This document shows positions 16,966 to 25,519 of a DNA stretch of 64,000 nucleotides, in pieces; position 1 is the stretch's first letter, and every line of letters begins with the position of its first letter. The DNA is from Ignavibacteriota bacterium (lineage in GTDB: Bacteria; Bacteroidota; Ignavibacteria; Tepidaquicellales; OLB5). The position numbers and the translations under genes are program-made. Below the pieces are notes generated by a model, which had not been told where the DNA came from, did not search any database, and saw only the letters and a list, made by a program, of their open reading frames with translations. The stretch spans positions 1-64,000 of the forward strand of contig RPQH01000012.1 in NCBI GenBank assembly GCA_003820375.1, given 5' to 3'.

Positions 16966-17352
16966 TTATTTGGCTGCACTGTTCAACTTTTCTGCTATAA
17001 CTGCAGGCAGTTGTGTTTTTATAGAACTTTTGGCTATAAATCCATCTGCATGGAATTCATCTGCCAGCTCTTTATACACTGTATCTTCATACAGTGTTAG
17101 AATTATTACGGACTTATCTGGCCATCTTTCCTTTATTGTTTTCGTTGCATCCAGACCTGATTGATTTGGCATACTTAAATCCATTAATACCAGGTCAGGG
17201 TCCAGCGATTCTGTTTTTTCAATTACATCTACACCATCTATTGCTTCTCCGACTATCTCTACACCCGGCAATGAATGTATATATTGCATCAACAGTTGAC
17301 GGAAGTTATCATTATCGTCACATAATAATATTTTAATTTTATCTTTTTCCAT
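16966..17352 (-). CDS. receiver-only response regulator 1
   Basis: 128 aa single-domain CheY-like receiver with no output domain. The acidic pocket is Asp12-Asp13 (LLCDDND), the phosphoacceptor is Asp58 in LVLMDLSMPN, the switch Thr is in VIILTLYED, and the conserved Lys is in DGFIAKSS. It probably relays phosphate or acts by protein contact. It is closely similar to the adjacent receiver at 17386-17793 (shared GVE-VGEA-DG and SG-A--IK blocks), so the two look like a tandem duplication. The neighbours are a NarL-type regulator and a receiver-kinase on the same strand; the kinase at 18539 is a plausible phosphodonor. Confidence 0.9.
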   Translation of the reverse strand: MEKDKIKILLCDDNDNFRQLLMQYIHSLPGVEIVGEAIDGVDVIEKTESLDPDLVLMDLSMPNQSGLDATKTIKERWPDKSVIILTLYEDTVYKELADEFHADGFIAKSSIKTQLPAVIAEKLNSAAK

Positions 17353-17385
17353 TACAGTGTGTTTTAGCTAAATTCTAAAATGATA

Positions 17386-17793
17386 TTAATTGTTCCTTGC
17401 TGTAAGCTTCATCTGCGTATTTTGTATTATTTCAAGAATTTCTTTATGAATATCATCTGAATTTTTGCCAATATACTTATCTACTCTGTAAACTTCAGCC
17501 AGCTTACGGTAAGATTGACCTTCATTTATCGAGATCATCACAACAGTAACTTCAGGGAATTTGTCTTTTATTGCGCTTAACGCTTCAATACCTGACTTTT
17601 TCGGCATTATTATATCCAGAATGACTAAATCAGGATAAGTGGCTTCTGCTTTTTTTATTGCATCTTCACCATCAACGGCTTCTCCAACCAATTCAACTCC
17701 CGGGATTGAACGTACATATTGTGATAAAGCACCTAAAAAATCCGGGTTGTTATCTGCTATGAGAACTCTGATAGGTTGTGCTTGAGCGTTCAT
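17386..17793 (-). CDS. receiver-only response regulator 2
   Basis: 135 aa single-domain receiver. Phosphoacceptor Asp60 (LVILDIIMPKKSG), switch residue Ser in VVMISINEG, conserved Lys in DKYIGKNSDD. The usual acidic pair is reduced to one Asp (Asp14 in LIADNNPD, where the second acidic residue is Asn), which may alter metal binding or phosphorylation rate. No output domain. Start ATG at 17793. It is the tandem relative of the receiver at 16966 and lies downstream of the NarL-like regulator in the same direction. Target unknown. Confidence 0.88.
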   Translation of the reverse strand: MNAQAQPIRVLIADNNPDFLGALSQYVRSIPGVELVGEAVDGEDAIKKAEATYPDLVILDIIMPKKSGIEALSAIKDKFPEVTVVMISINEGQSYRKLAEVYRVDKYIGKNSDDIHKEILEIIQNTQMKLTARNN

Positions 17794-17845
17794 TTATTAG
17801 CCCTTTCTCTTATATGTTAGTTTTTTATAATTCCTGATATTGATC

Positions 17846-18508
17846 CTAGTTTAATGATATTAAACCCTTTTCAATAGCATATCTTACTAATCCTGCAGTA
17901 TTTTTTATAGAAAGTTTGTGCATTATATTTTTCCGATGAGTATCAACTGTATTATAACTGATATATAATATATTTGCTATTTCCTGATTTGAATATCCTG
18001 AAGCGATTAACTTTAATATTTCTATCTCTCTTTTGGTAAGTGGTACTTCTTTGAATCCTTCATTCTTTTCCGAATCTTTTGCACTCCTGATATAATTATC
18101 AATTATTAGTTTGGAAATATCTTTACTGAAGAAATTTTCTCCCGCTGCTACTGCCTTTACGGCTTCAAGAAGCTCTTCCTTATCTGTATTCTTTAGGACA
18201 AATCCTTTTGCCCCTGAGCGTATTATCTGGTTCAGATATTCCTGGTTATCATGCATTGTAAGAATGAGAATTTTTGCATTAGGATCATTTTCTTTAATTA
18301 TCCTTGTTGCTTCTATTCCATTCATACCCGGCATAGATATATCCATAATGACTACATCAGGTTTAATTGAACTATATGCGCTTACTGCTTCTTCTCCATT
18401 TGCGGCTTCTCCAACAATAGAAATATTTCCCAAGCTCAACAAAATGTTTTTGAGACCGTCACGAACTACTTCATGATCATCAGCAATTAATACTTTAGTA
18501 GTTTTCAT
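17846..18508 (-). CDS. NarL/FixJ-family response regulator
   Basis: 220 aa DNA-binding response regulator. The receiver domain (about 1-120) has acidic Asp10-Asp11, phosphoacceptor Asp56 in VVIMDISMPG, Thr in ILILTMHD and Lys in GFVLKNTD. The C-terminal LuxR-type helix-turn-helix (about 153-215) is clear: LTKREIEILKLIASGYSNQEIA, then SYNTVDTHRKNIMHKL. It lies 30 bases after the stop of the receiver-histidine kinase at 18539, whose NarX/DegS-type dimerisation domain is the usual partner class for NarL regulators, so the two form a probable cognate pair. Promoter targets unknown. Confidence 0.93.
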   Translation of the reverse strand: MKTTKVLIADDHEVVRDGLKNILLSLGNISIVGEAANGEEAVSAYSSIKPDVVIMDISMPGMNGIEATRIIKENDPNAKILILTMHDNQEYLNQIIRSGAKGFVLKNTDKEELLEAVKAVAAGENFFSKDISKLIIDNYIRSAKDSEKNEGFKEVPLTKREIEILKLIASGYSNQEIANILYISYNTVDTHRKNIMHKLSIKNTAGLVRYAIEKGLISLN

Positions 18509-18538
18509 AGTTATAAATATAATTATAATTAATGTTTA

Positions 18539-19648
18539 TCAATTATGAAAAAAATCCAGGTTTATATCGAGTAGCAATTCAGTACCCTGGCCTACACTGG
18601 AAATTATGTCAATCTTACCGCCAATAAGCTCCGCTCTTTCTCTCATATTCAGTAATCCAAATCCTCTTCCCATCTTCTTGTTTTTTGAAGCGTTATCTAT
18701 ATCAAAACCTTTACCGTTATCTTTAACTCTTACATATACTCTGCTGTCTTTTCTGTACAAATCCAATGATACATCAGTAGCTTCGGCATACTTACTTATA
18801 TTATTAAATGATTCCTGTATGATTCTGTAAATGGCAATTTCAATTTTCGGATCAATTCTTTCAAGGAGCTGGGAAACCTGGAACTTGACTTTAACCCCGG
18901 TTAATTTTGAAAACTCCTGGCATAATATTCTTAATGCCGGTATTAATCCAAAATCATCAAGAGTAGTAGGCCGCAGGTCATGAGCAATTCTTCTGGCTTC
19001 AACTATTGCCTTGCTGATAATTGAATCAACCTGTTTAACGATTTCATCCATCTTTTCCTTACCCTGGCTTTGTGCAAACTCTATCATACCGAAGTTAAGC
19101 TTTGCCGCACTTAAAAGCTGTCCAAGCCCGTCATGCAGTTCACGCGAAATTCTTCTGCGTTCGTTTTCCTGTGCTTCAATAATAGCAAGTGAACGTATTC
19201 TTTGTTCAAGCAGTTTTTGATGCTCTTCTTCTGCACGCTTTCTTTCAATTGCGTATCTTACCGCTCTTATCAGAAGGTCGCTTTCAACTTTATCTTTTAC
19301 TAGGTAATCCTGTGCACCTAATTGTACGGCTTTTATCGCTGTTGTTTCATCATTTAAGCCTGTTAACACAATTATCGGCACGTTCGGTATAACTGAAAAT
19401 ATTTTCTGTATGCTTTCAAGACCCTGGCTGTCAGGCAGCTTTAAGTCCAATAATATAACATCAATAAATTCATTTTCAAGGATATCGAGTCCTGTAGACA
19501 GGCGGTCTGCAAAATGAAATGTTATCTTTACATTTTTTACGTCTGAAAGATATTCTTTAATTAATCTTGCATCCCCCGGATTATCTTCAATCAGTAATAA
19601 TCTTATCAAACTTGATTGAACTGCGAAATTTGAATTCTTCTCATTCAA
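18539..19648 (-). CDS. receiver domain-histidine kinase hybrid (NarX/DegS-type)
   Basis: 369 aa, no membrane segments, so a cytoplasmic kinase. The N-terminal receiver (about 14-130) has Glu-Asp at 21-22, phosphoacceptor Asp68 in VILLDLKLPDS and Lys in YLVKDK. A helical linker rich in charged residues (130-165) probably forms a coiled coil. The HisKA_3 dimerisation domain carries the phosphorylated His172 in SRELHDGLGQLL. A HATPase domain follows with N box IIQESFNNISKYA, G1 DNGKGFD and G2 GFGLLNMRERA. A receiver in front of the kinase lets another kinase control it. It is the likely partner of the NarL-type regulator 30 bases downstream. Confidence 0.93.
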   Translation of the reverse strand: MNEKNSNFAVQSSLIRLLLIEDNPGDARLIKEYLSDVKNVKITFHFADRLSTGLDILENEFIDVILLDLKLPDSQGLESIQKIFSVIPNVPIIVLTGLNDETTAIKAVQLGAQDYLVKDKVESDLLIRAVRYAIERKRAEEEHQKLLEQRIRSLAIIEAQENERRRISRELHDGLGQLLSAAKLNFGMIEFAQSQGKEKMDEIVKQVDSIISKAIVEARRIAHDLRPTTLDDFGLIPALRILCQEFSKLTGVKVKFQVSQLLERIDPKIEIAIYRIIQESFNNISKYAEATDVSLDLYRKDSRVYVRVKDNGKGFDIDNASKNKKMGRGFGLLNMRERAELIGGKIDIISSVGQGTELLLDINLDFFHN

Positions 19649-19784
19649 AATTATGTACTTATAATCGTTAGCTGGATTACTTAATCTGTTAACTTAGAAT
19701 TGTGATACTAAAATATATAAAAAATATTAATTTAATAAAAGCGAATTATCAGGAAATAAAAAATATTCTGTAATACCCGCTTTT

Positions 19785-20189
19785 TTATGCTTCTAACCAA
19801 AATCTTTCAATACAGGCTATTATTTCAAAGAAACTGTCTAACTCTACAGGTTTTGGGATATAACAATTAGCATTTAGCTCATAAGATGCATAGATATCGT
19901 TCTCGTTTTTTGAAGTAGATAAAATAATTACCGGTATATTTTTTAATTTTTCGTCAGCCCGTATCTCAGCTAACACCTGTCTGCCGTCTTTTTTCGGCAA
20001 ATTCAGGTCCAGGAGTATGATATCGGGTGTTCTGCAATTTTTGTATTTATCAGCTTTTTTCAGATATTTAATCGCTTCTATTCCATCATTTACATATGAA
20101 ATATTGTGTTCTGTTTTGCATTCTTTAAATGCCTCCTGAGTTAATACAATATCTGCAGGGTTATCTTCAATTAGGAATATTTCAGCCAT
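19785..20189 (-). CDS. receiver-only response regulator (Rcp1-like)
   Basis: 134 aa single-domain receiver of the Rcp1 type, the kind encoded next to phytochrome-like kinases. Glu-Asp acidic pair (LIEDNPAD), phosphoacceptor Asp61 in IILLDLNLPKKDG, switch Ser/Thr in VIILSTSK, conserved Lys in CYIPKPVEL. The C-terminus ends in a short helix (FFEIIACIERFWLEA). Its start overlaps the 3' end of the upstream receiver-PAS kinase gene by 8 bases, strong evidence for translational coupling and for that kinase being its donor. No output domain; it probably acts through protein contact. Confidence 0.92.
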   Translation of the reverse strand: MAEIFLIEDNPADIVLTQEAFKECKTEHNISYVNDGIEAIKYLKKADKYKNCRTPDIILLDLNLPKKDGRQVLAEIRADEKLKNIPVIILSTSKNENDIYASYELNANCYIPKPVELDSFFEIIACIERFWLEA

Positions 20190-21654
20190 TGTTGGAAAAT
20201 TTAATATAAAATATTGAACCCTTATTTGGAATAGATTCTACTCGTATACTTCCGTTATGATTTTCAGCTATTTTTTTGCAAATAGCTAGTCCAATTCCAG
20301 TACCCGGGTACTCATTATAATGGTGAAGACGCTGGAATACTTCGAAAATCCGTGTGTAATATTCTGAATCCATACCTATTCCGTTATCGCTGATTTTAAA
20401 TTCATAACTGCCGTTTTCATTTTTATATGAGATGTCTATTGCTGCTTTATCTTTATCATTAAATTTTACGGCATTGCTTAATAGGTTATGGAACAGCTGC
20501 CTCATTTGCGAACTGTCAGCTTTTAATGTTGGCAGTGCGCTGTAATTTACAACAAAATGTTTACCGGGAAATTCATTTTGTATAGATTTAATTGCTTGTT
20601 TAACTATTACGCTGAAATCTGTTATCTCAAATACTGCTGGAACGGTATTAAGTCGTGAATAAACTAACAAATCATTGAGCAAAGTTTTCATCCTGTTAAC
20701 ACCTTCTACAGCAAAAGATATAAATTCATCGGCACCATCATCAATTTTTCCTTTGTAGCGTTTTTGTAATAACTGAACATAGCTTGCTATCATTCTTAAA
20801 GGTTCCTGAAGGTCATGTGATGCCACATATGCCAATTGCTTTATTTCTTTCTTTGATATCTCGAGCTTTTCATTAAGCTCTCTGATTAATTCTTTATCTG
20901 TATTCCCGCTGTCTTTTTCTGTAATTGTTATTATATATCCAATCGTACACTCATCCTGAACAACAGGGGATATGACATATGAAATTGGAATTTTTATTTT
21001 GTTCCTAAATAATAAAGAACGGTTGTTGTCAGTAACAGGTACTCCGGTTTTTATTATACCTTCTGATAAATACTCGCCTGTGTTTTTATTCTCTTTGAAA
21101 ATTTTTATACTATTATCAAAATGTTTGCCAGATATTTCATCTTCCTTAAAACCTGTGAGTTTTTCTGCGTTGTTGTTTACTGTTTTTATTACGCCGGCTT
21201 CATTAACAGTTATTACAGCTTTGTCAAAACTTCTTATTACCGACTTCAGCCATTTTTCATTCTTTTTTAATTTTTCTTCTTTATTAAATTTATAAAGAGT
21301 TGTTTCTATCCATGAATGCAATTCTTTTTCTTCAAATGGCTTTAAAAAGTAACCGTAAGGATCGGTATTTTTAATTCTGCCGATTGTTATGTCATCTGCA
21401 TAAGCAGTCAAATAAATAATTGGAACAGAAATTTTTTCTTTAATGATAATAGCAGCTTCAATACCATCTATATCACCTTTTAGAACTATATCCATCAGTA
21501 TTAAATCAGGCTGCACATGGTTTAAAGCCAGTATAGCATCTTCAGCTTTTGAATACGGACCGGCTACATTATAGCCATAATTTTTCAAAATGCTTTCAAT
21601 ATCTCTTGCAATTATCGATTCATCTTCGATAACCATTATTGTAGCATTGTTCAA
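20182..21654 (-). CDS. receiver-PAS-histidine kinase
   Basis: 490 aa cytoplasmic hybrid sensor. N-terminal receiver (about 3-118): acidic pair in IEDES, phosphoacceptor Asp55 in LILMDIVL, Lys in GYFLKPFEE. PAS domain about 128-248 (VITVNEAGVIKTVNNNAEKLTGF), ligand unknown. A helical connector leads to a HisKA domain with His280 in VASHDLQEPLRM, the ASHDLQEPLR type found in phytochrome-like and light/redox kinases. The C-terminal HATPase has FHNLLSNAVKF, DNGIGMD and GTGIGLAICKKI. No membrane helices. It overlaps the receiver at 19785 by 8 bases, making a coupled pair. Input signal cannot be read from the sequence. Confidence 0.93.
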   Translation of the reverse strand: MNNATIMVIEDESIIARDIESILKNYGYNVAGPYSKAEDAILALNHVQPDLILMDIVLKGDIDGIEAAIIIKEKISVPIIYLTAYADDITIGRIKNTDPYGYFLKPFEEKELHSWIETTLYKFNKEEKLKKNEKWLKSVIRSFDKAVITVNEAGVIKTVNNNAEKLTGFKEDEISGKHFDNSIKIFKENKNTGEYLSEGIIKTGVPVTDNNRSLLFRNKIKIPISYVISPVVQDECTIGYIITITEKDSGNTDKELIRELNEKLEISKKEIKQLAYVASHDLQEPLRMIASYVQLLQKRYKGKIDDGADEFISFAVEGVNRMKTLLNDLLVYSRLNTVPAVFEITDFSVIVKQAIKSIQNEFPGKHFVVNYSALPTLKADSSQMRQLFHNLLSNAVKFNDKDKAAIDISYKNENGSYEFKISDNGIGMDSEYYTRIFEVFQRLHHYNEYPGTGIGLAICKKIAENHNGSIRVESIPNKGSIFYIKFSNNG

Positions 21655-21711
21655 AATAAGCGGTTCCTTTTTTGGTATAAATCAGCTTTATAAAACTGTA
21701 AGTTAAATAAA

Positions 21712-21745
21712 AAAATCTGCAATTTGTAGCCAAATTGCAGATTTT
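21712..21745 (-). terminator. intrinsic terminator after the barrel-protein gene
   Basis: Perfect 15-bp stem (AAAATCTGCAATTTG with CAAATTGCAGATTTT) and 4-base loop TAGC. It lies 36 bases after the stop at 21781 on the minus strand and is flanked by T runs in that direction. It separates the membrane module from the two-component cluster. Confidence 0.88.
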
Positions 21746-21780
21746 ATTTAAAAAAACACTGCTAGATCAGATATTGAAAT

Positions 21781-23049
21781 TTATTTCTTTTCACGCTCAT
21801 CATAGAAGTCACCAAGCTTGAACCTGATATTCAGGAATGCAGTAAGCAAACCGAATTTACCGTTATCAAGTTTTGATAATCTGATTGAAGGTCCTATTGC
21901 AAAAGAGTTCAATGCAAAACCTTCAGCTATATTTGAAACAAGAATTTCAGCTAATATCTGGAAATTTCTTATTTTCTTTAATGTAGCGTTTACACGGAAA
22001 TCAAACACTGAACCAACAAGACGGCTTTCACGGGTAAATAAACCAATATTTACTTCGTTATACCAATAACCTACGTAGAACACAGTTCTCGTTGAACCGA
22101 ACATTCTGAAAGGATACCTGAACTCTGCAAGCAGGTTGCTTCCTGTTACAATATTGTTCGGCATTCTGGTAGAATCTTTTTGGTTTACAAAAGTATAGAG
22201 AGGTGGTCCGCCACCGGGAACAACACCTGTCTCTTTTATTTCACTGTACACACCAACTTCAAAGAAGTTACCGAGAGGAATTGTATAAGTTAACTCAATA
22301 CCTCTTGGAGGAGTAAATACGGCATTATACTGCTTCCACGGCTTATTCTCAGTACTATCGGTGCCAAGATCATGTGTATTTAATTCTCTTATTCTTGTAA
22401 CATAACTGACATTCACACCAAGCATCTGGAAACCCATTGATACCTGGTCAGATTCAAACGGACCACTGTATTTAGTTCCCATACCGAAAGTGAATCCAAT
22501 TGATCTTTTAACCGGGATACCTAATCTTTCCCATCCAAATAAAGTAAAATAAGGATTAATATAAGCAGTAGTATTTCTAATTACTCTTTCCTTTTTTGGA
22601 GGAGCAATAAATTCTTTAATTTTTATCTGTCTGATAACATCTAAGAATACGCTGGCATAATCAAGCTTCTTCTGATTCAGATTTTCTTTATTTGTTCCGG
22701 TCCAATTTTTTAGCCCATCCTGTACACGTTTGGAAAGCTGTGTCCATGCAAAACGCTGTGATGAAGGATCAAGTTCATCGCCTAATACAACAAACTGGTT
22801 TTGAGGATTCGGATCCGAGATGTTTATCACAAGAGTAAAACTTTCCAGCTTAGGGTCAATACCCATATCGTCTTGTGCGATTATAAAAATACTATCATCT
22901 TCGGCTCTGGCTAATATTTTAAAATAATTCCATGTCCTGGGGTTGTTTGGATCTTCCTGCTGCGAGTATATATCTTTAGTACTGGAAAATACAAACCCAA
23001 CTATCAACAGCATAAACAAGAACAGGATTGAGTCGAATTTATTTTTCAT
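21781..23049 (-). CDS. predicted outer-membrane beta-barrel protein, unknown function
   Basis: 422 aa; the family was not recognised. The N-terminal signal peptide includes LFMLLIVGFVFSSTKDIYSQ, so it is exported. Residues about 35-150 look like a periplasmic domain; from about 155 onward there are alternating hydrophobic/polar strands rich in Gly, Tyr and Phe (RSIGFTFGMGTKY, QMLGVNVSYVTRI, TVFYVGYWYNEVNIGLF, GLLTAFLNIRFKLGDFY) as in a C-terminal outer-membrane barrel. It is the last gene after two inner-membrane proteins on the same strand and is followed by a strong terminator, so the three probably form one module. PorP/SprF-type T9SS barrels are a possible analogue in layout only. Confidence 0.7.
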   Translation of the reverse strand: MKNKFDSILFLFMLLIVGFVFSSTKDIYSQQEDPNNPRTWNYFKILARAEDDSIFIIAQDDMGIDPKLESFTLVINISDPNPQNQFVVLGDELDPSSQRFAWTQLSKRVQDGLKNWTGTNKENLNQKKLDYASVFLDVIRQIKIKEFIAPPKKERVIRNTTAYINPYFTLFGWERLGIPVKRSIGFTFGMGTKYSGPFESDQVSMGFQMLGVNVSYVTRIRELNTHDLGTDSTENKPWKQYNAVFTPPRGIELTYTIPLGNFFEVGVYSEIKETGVVPGGGPPLYTFVNQKDSTRMPNNIVTGSNLLAEFRYPFRMFGSTRTVFYVGYWYNEVNIGLFTRESRLVGSVFDFRVNATLKKIRNFQILAEILVSNIAEGFALNSFAIGPSIRLSKLDNGKFGLLTAFLNIRFKLGDFYDEREKK

Positions 23050-23135
23050 TTTGTTGAGATTTAGTTAAATAATTAATTTTTTTTTATCAAAATAAGATTT
23101 ATTAGGTATTTACACAATACTGTTAAAACGTGAGT

Positions 23136-24044
23136 TTACCACTCACCAAAATAAAAACTATTTTGACCTGCTATTTTATGTCCTGCAATTTTATCTGAAA
23201 CGGTAACTGTAAATCCTAATGAATAAGGAGCATCTTTTCCTTCTGAGAAATTATCGAATGCACCTTTGGAACTGAATGCATTCATAGTTACGTCATAAGT
23301 ATTACCTTGCTGCTTTACCGTTACAGGTCCTGAGAATTTAACATCAAGCTGTCCGGGGAAATCATCTGATACCGTTACACGATAACATACACTGCTTTGT
23401 AAGCTTGTTACCCTTGTTTCTTCGCCCATTGATGCAACTCTCTGGAAGTTTATCTTTGGCTTATCGTTGGGTTTCAATTCAACTGTTTTTGAACTGGTTC
23501 CAACTTTAATTACAACTGAACCCTGCCCGCCGGTTTCAAATGTCTTTGTACTTTTTGGCGGAATAGTTGTAATTCCTACAACCTCTAACGGAACATCATA
23601 TGGATTGTTCAGTGTATTTGATGTGTACTGCGTTAAGCTGATACTTCCAATTCTGATTTCCTGCATCTCACCCGGGTCTATTTTTACTTCTTCCTTGGGC
23701 GGCTCTATCTTCTGCTGTTCTATCTGCTGCATTTGAGGCTGAATTTGTGTTACTGTCAGGCTGAGTTTCTGCTGTGTTATCTCAACCATTCTCTGTAACT
23801 CTTTATTTTCTTTTAATAGATTTTTATCTACTATTGCATATAAGTTTGTATCTACTATTCTTGATCTGGAAAGTAAATCCTGTAATTTAATTAAAGAGTC
23901 CGGGGTAATTTCCGCTCTTACTTTTCCGTCATCAGCAACCACCTGTACAAGGTCAAGATTTGCGCCTTTAATTGCGATAACACAAACCACGAATATATAA
24001 AGTGATTGGTAGATAATAAATTTTACATCACCCTTTTTTTTCAT
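23136..24044 (-). CDS. single-span membrane protein with periplasmic domain (GldM/ExbD/MotB-like topology)
   Basis: 302 aa; family not recognised. A short basic cytoplasmic N-terminus (MKKKGDVK) precedes one membrane helix about residues 9-26 (FIIYQSLYIFVVCVIAIKG). A long periplasmic part follows: a helical, Gln-rich coiled-coil-like segment (85-115), a proline/acid linker (IEPPKEEVKIDPGEM), then beta-rich domains to the end. This layout is shared by GldM, MotB and ExbD-type partners of ion-driven inner-membrane motors. It is 24 bases downstream of the multi-span protein at 24069 and 86 bases upstream of the barrel protein, so the three are probably co-expressed. The functional link is inference from topology. 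Confidence 0.65.
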   Translation of the reverse strand: MKKKGDVKFIIYQSLYIFVVCVIAIKGANLDLVQVVADDGKVRAEITPDSLIKLQDLLSRSRIVDTNLYAIVDKNLLKENKELQRMVEITQQKLSLTVTQIQPQMQQIEQQKIEPPKEEVKIDPGEMQEIRIGSISLTQYTSNTLNNPYDVPLEVVGITTIPPKSTKTFETGGQGSVVIKVGTSSKTVELKPNDKPKINFQRVASMGEETRVTSLQSSVCYRVTVSDDFPGQLDVKFSGPVTVKQQGNTYDVTMNAFSSKGAFDNFSEGKDAPYSLGFTVTVSDKIAGHKIAGQNSFYFGEW

Positions 24045-24068
24045 TTCTTTTCTCCTATTAGGTAAAGT

Positions 24069-25304
24069 TTATCGTTTACCTGCTAAGTAAGCAAGGTTAT
24101 CCAATCCTTTAATTGCCTGTACGTCTTTCAATGAGTTAGCAGTCTCAGTTAACATATGTGCAGTAATCTGAAGCTCTTTCAGTACGCTTTCATCCGGGTA
24201 CTTTATGTTATCCATTTCTTTCATAAGGTTTCTCATAGATTCAAGGTTCTTCTTCATAATTTCACTGTATTCGGCGGTCTGTGTAGCTGCAGATAATGCT
24301 GTTGTAAGGGATTGTGATGTGTTCTGTAATTCTTTGAGCAATTCCGAATCATGAACATTTGTTTTGCTCATTTCGGTTATTGCATTTTTCATTATAACAA
24401 CATTCTTGGAAATTGATTCACTGAAGTCTGCTGCTTTCTTAAGTGAGTTTTGAATTTCGTTTGCTTCTTCTCTTGTGAATTTATCGAGCACTGCTGCAGT
24501 ACCGTCAGCTCCTCTTCTTGAGAAACCGTCATGTAACTGCTGTAATATTGCTCTCTGATGAATGTCATCTCTTTCACTGAAATACTCTTTTTCCAGGTCG
24601 TTCAATTCTTCACGAAGCTCAGCAAATTTTAATCCCTGTGAATCAAATACTATTTCAAATAATTTTGCAATTGCAAGTACAATTATAGATTTAATTTCAA
24701 ATGGAACAGAGAAACCTAAGAATATAACCGGACCTTCTTTTATACTGATAAGCAGTATAGCAGCACCTAACAACGGGAGGGCTGTTCCTAAACCGTCAAC
24801 GATTGTCGAATAACGGGTGGTTATTCTTTCAATAATTTCCTGCGACACACCTTTTGTGCTTACTTCTCTCAACAATTTACGGTATGAAAGTTCAGCACAT
24901 AAAACAAATATTCCATAAACTATAAAAGGCATCCACCATAATGAAACAGGGTCTACTCCTTTATTTAATGTTGTCGAACCGGGGAATACAGCATTTGCCA
25001 TATTCTCTGCAACCTTACCTAAAAACGGTACTTTTGCTACATCGATAAAAAATGATACTACTAAAGCTATTAAAGAAGGAATAGCCGGTTTCATTCTGCC
25101 GATAAATCCTTCGGCTTGAATTCTGCTTACTCCTTTGTTGATTACGTGTTGTTTCAGCTCATGGAATTCAGTTGATTCTCTCATCAATTCCTGAACTCTC
25201 TTTTCAAGATTGTCTTTCTTAAAATTACTGCCAAACAACTGTGAAGACATGTTTCCGGTAGGTACGGTTTTTTCTGTAGTTTTAAGACTAGCAGTCTGAT
25301 CCAT
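24069..25304 (-). CDS. multi-span inner-membrane protein with long C-terminal coiled coil (GldL/ExbB-like topology)
   Basis: 411 aa; family not recognised. A hydrophilic N-terminus (1-70) precedes about four hydrophobic segments near 75-96 (with Asp88), 122-140 (with Glu138), 170-189 and 191-221 (with Glu203). Residues 222-400 are helical and heptad-like, with repeated units such as ELLKELQNTSQSLTTAL and SVLKELQITAHMLTETA, as in GldL-type C-termini. Acidic residues inside membrane helices fit a proton-conducting stator subunit. The segment VDGLGTALPLLGAAILL faintly recalls the GLLGTV block of MotA/ExbB/TolQ. A good ribosome site (GGAGAAAC) precedes the ATG. It heads the three-gene module. Confidence 0.65.
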   Translation of the reverse strand: MDQTASLKTTEKTVPTGNMSSQLFGSNFKKDNLEKRVQELMRESTEFHELKQHVINKGVSRIQAEGFIGRMKPAIPSLIALVVSFFIDVAKVPFLGKVAENMANAVFPGSTTLNKGVDPVSLWWMPFIVYGIFVLCAELSYRKLLREVSTKGVSQEIIERITTRYSTIVDGLGTALPLLGAAILLISIKEGPVIFLGFSVPFEIKSIIVLAIAKLFEIVFDSQGLKFAELREELNDLEKEYFSERDDIHQRAILQQLHDGFSRRGADGTAAVLDKFTREEANEIQNSLKKAADFSESISKNVVIMKNAITEMSKTNVHDSELLKELQNTSQSLTTALSAATQTAEYSEIMKKNLESMRNLMKEMDNIKYPDESVLKELQITAHMLTETANSLKDVQAIKGLDNLAYLAGKR

Positions 25305-25464
25305 TTTGTTTCTCCATTTTTTTTATTTAACTATGCAGTGTTTTTAACTTAATGTATTATAAAATAATATAAAATATAAAAATCTATTAAACCTAATTCT
25401 TAAGTCCACACTTTAATTTAAGTTTATACAATATTTAAGTATTTTATTAAAAAAACAATACCCT

Positions 25465-25490
25465 AAACACGTTAGCTAAGCTACGTGTTT
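25465..25490 (-). terminator. intrinsic terminator after nuoF
   Basis: Arms AAACACGT and ACGTGTTT with an inner TAGC/GCTA stem and loop TAA. On the minus strand it is followed by AGGGTATTG and a run of seven T. It lies 30 bases after the nuoF stop and closes the nuoCDEF transcript. Confidence 0.8.
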
Positions 25491-25519
25491 TAAGGACTTA
25501 AGGTATAATTATTCCTTTT

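Noticed and set aside
18539-21654. Phytochrome light sensor
   Set aside because: The kinase and Rcp1-like receiver are of the type found with phytochromes, but there is no GAF/PHY chromophore domain, only one PAS.
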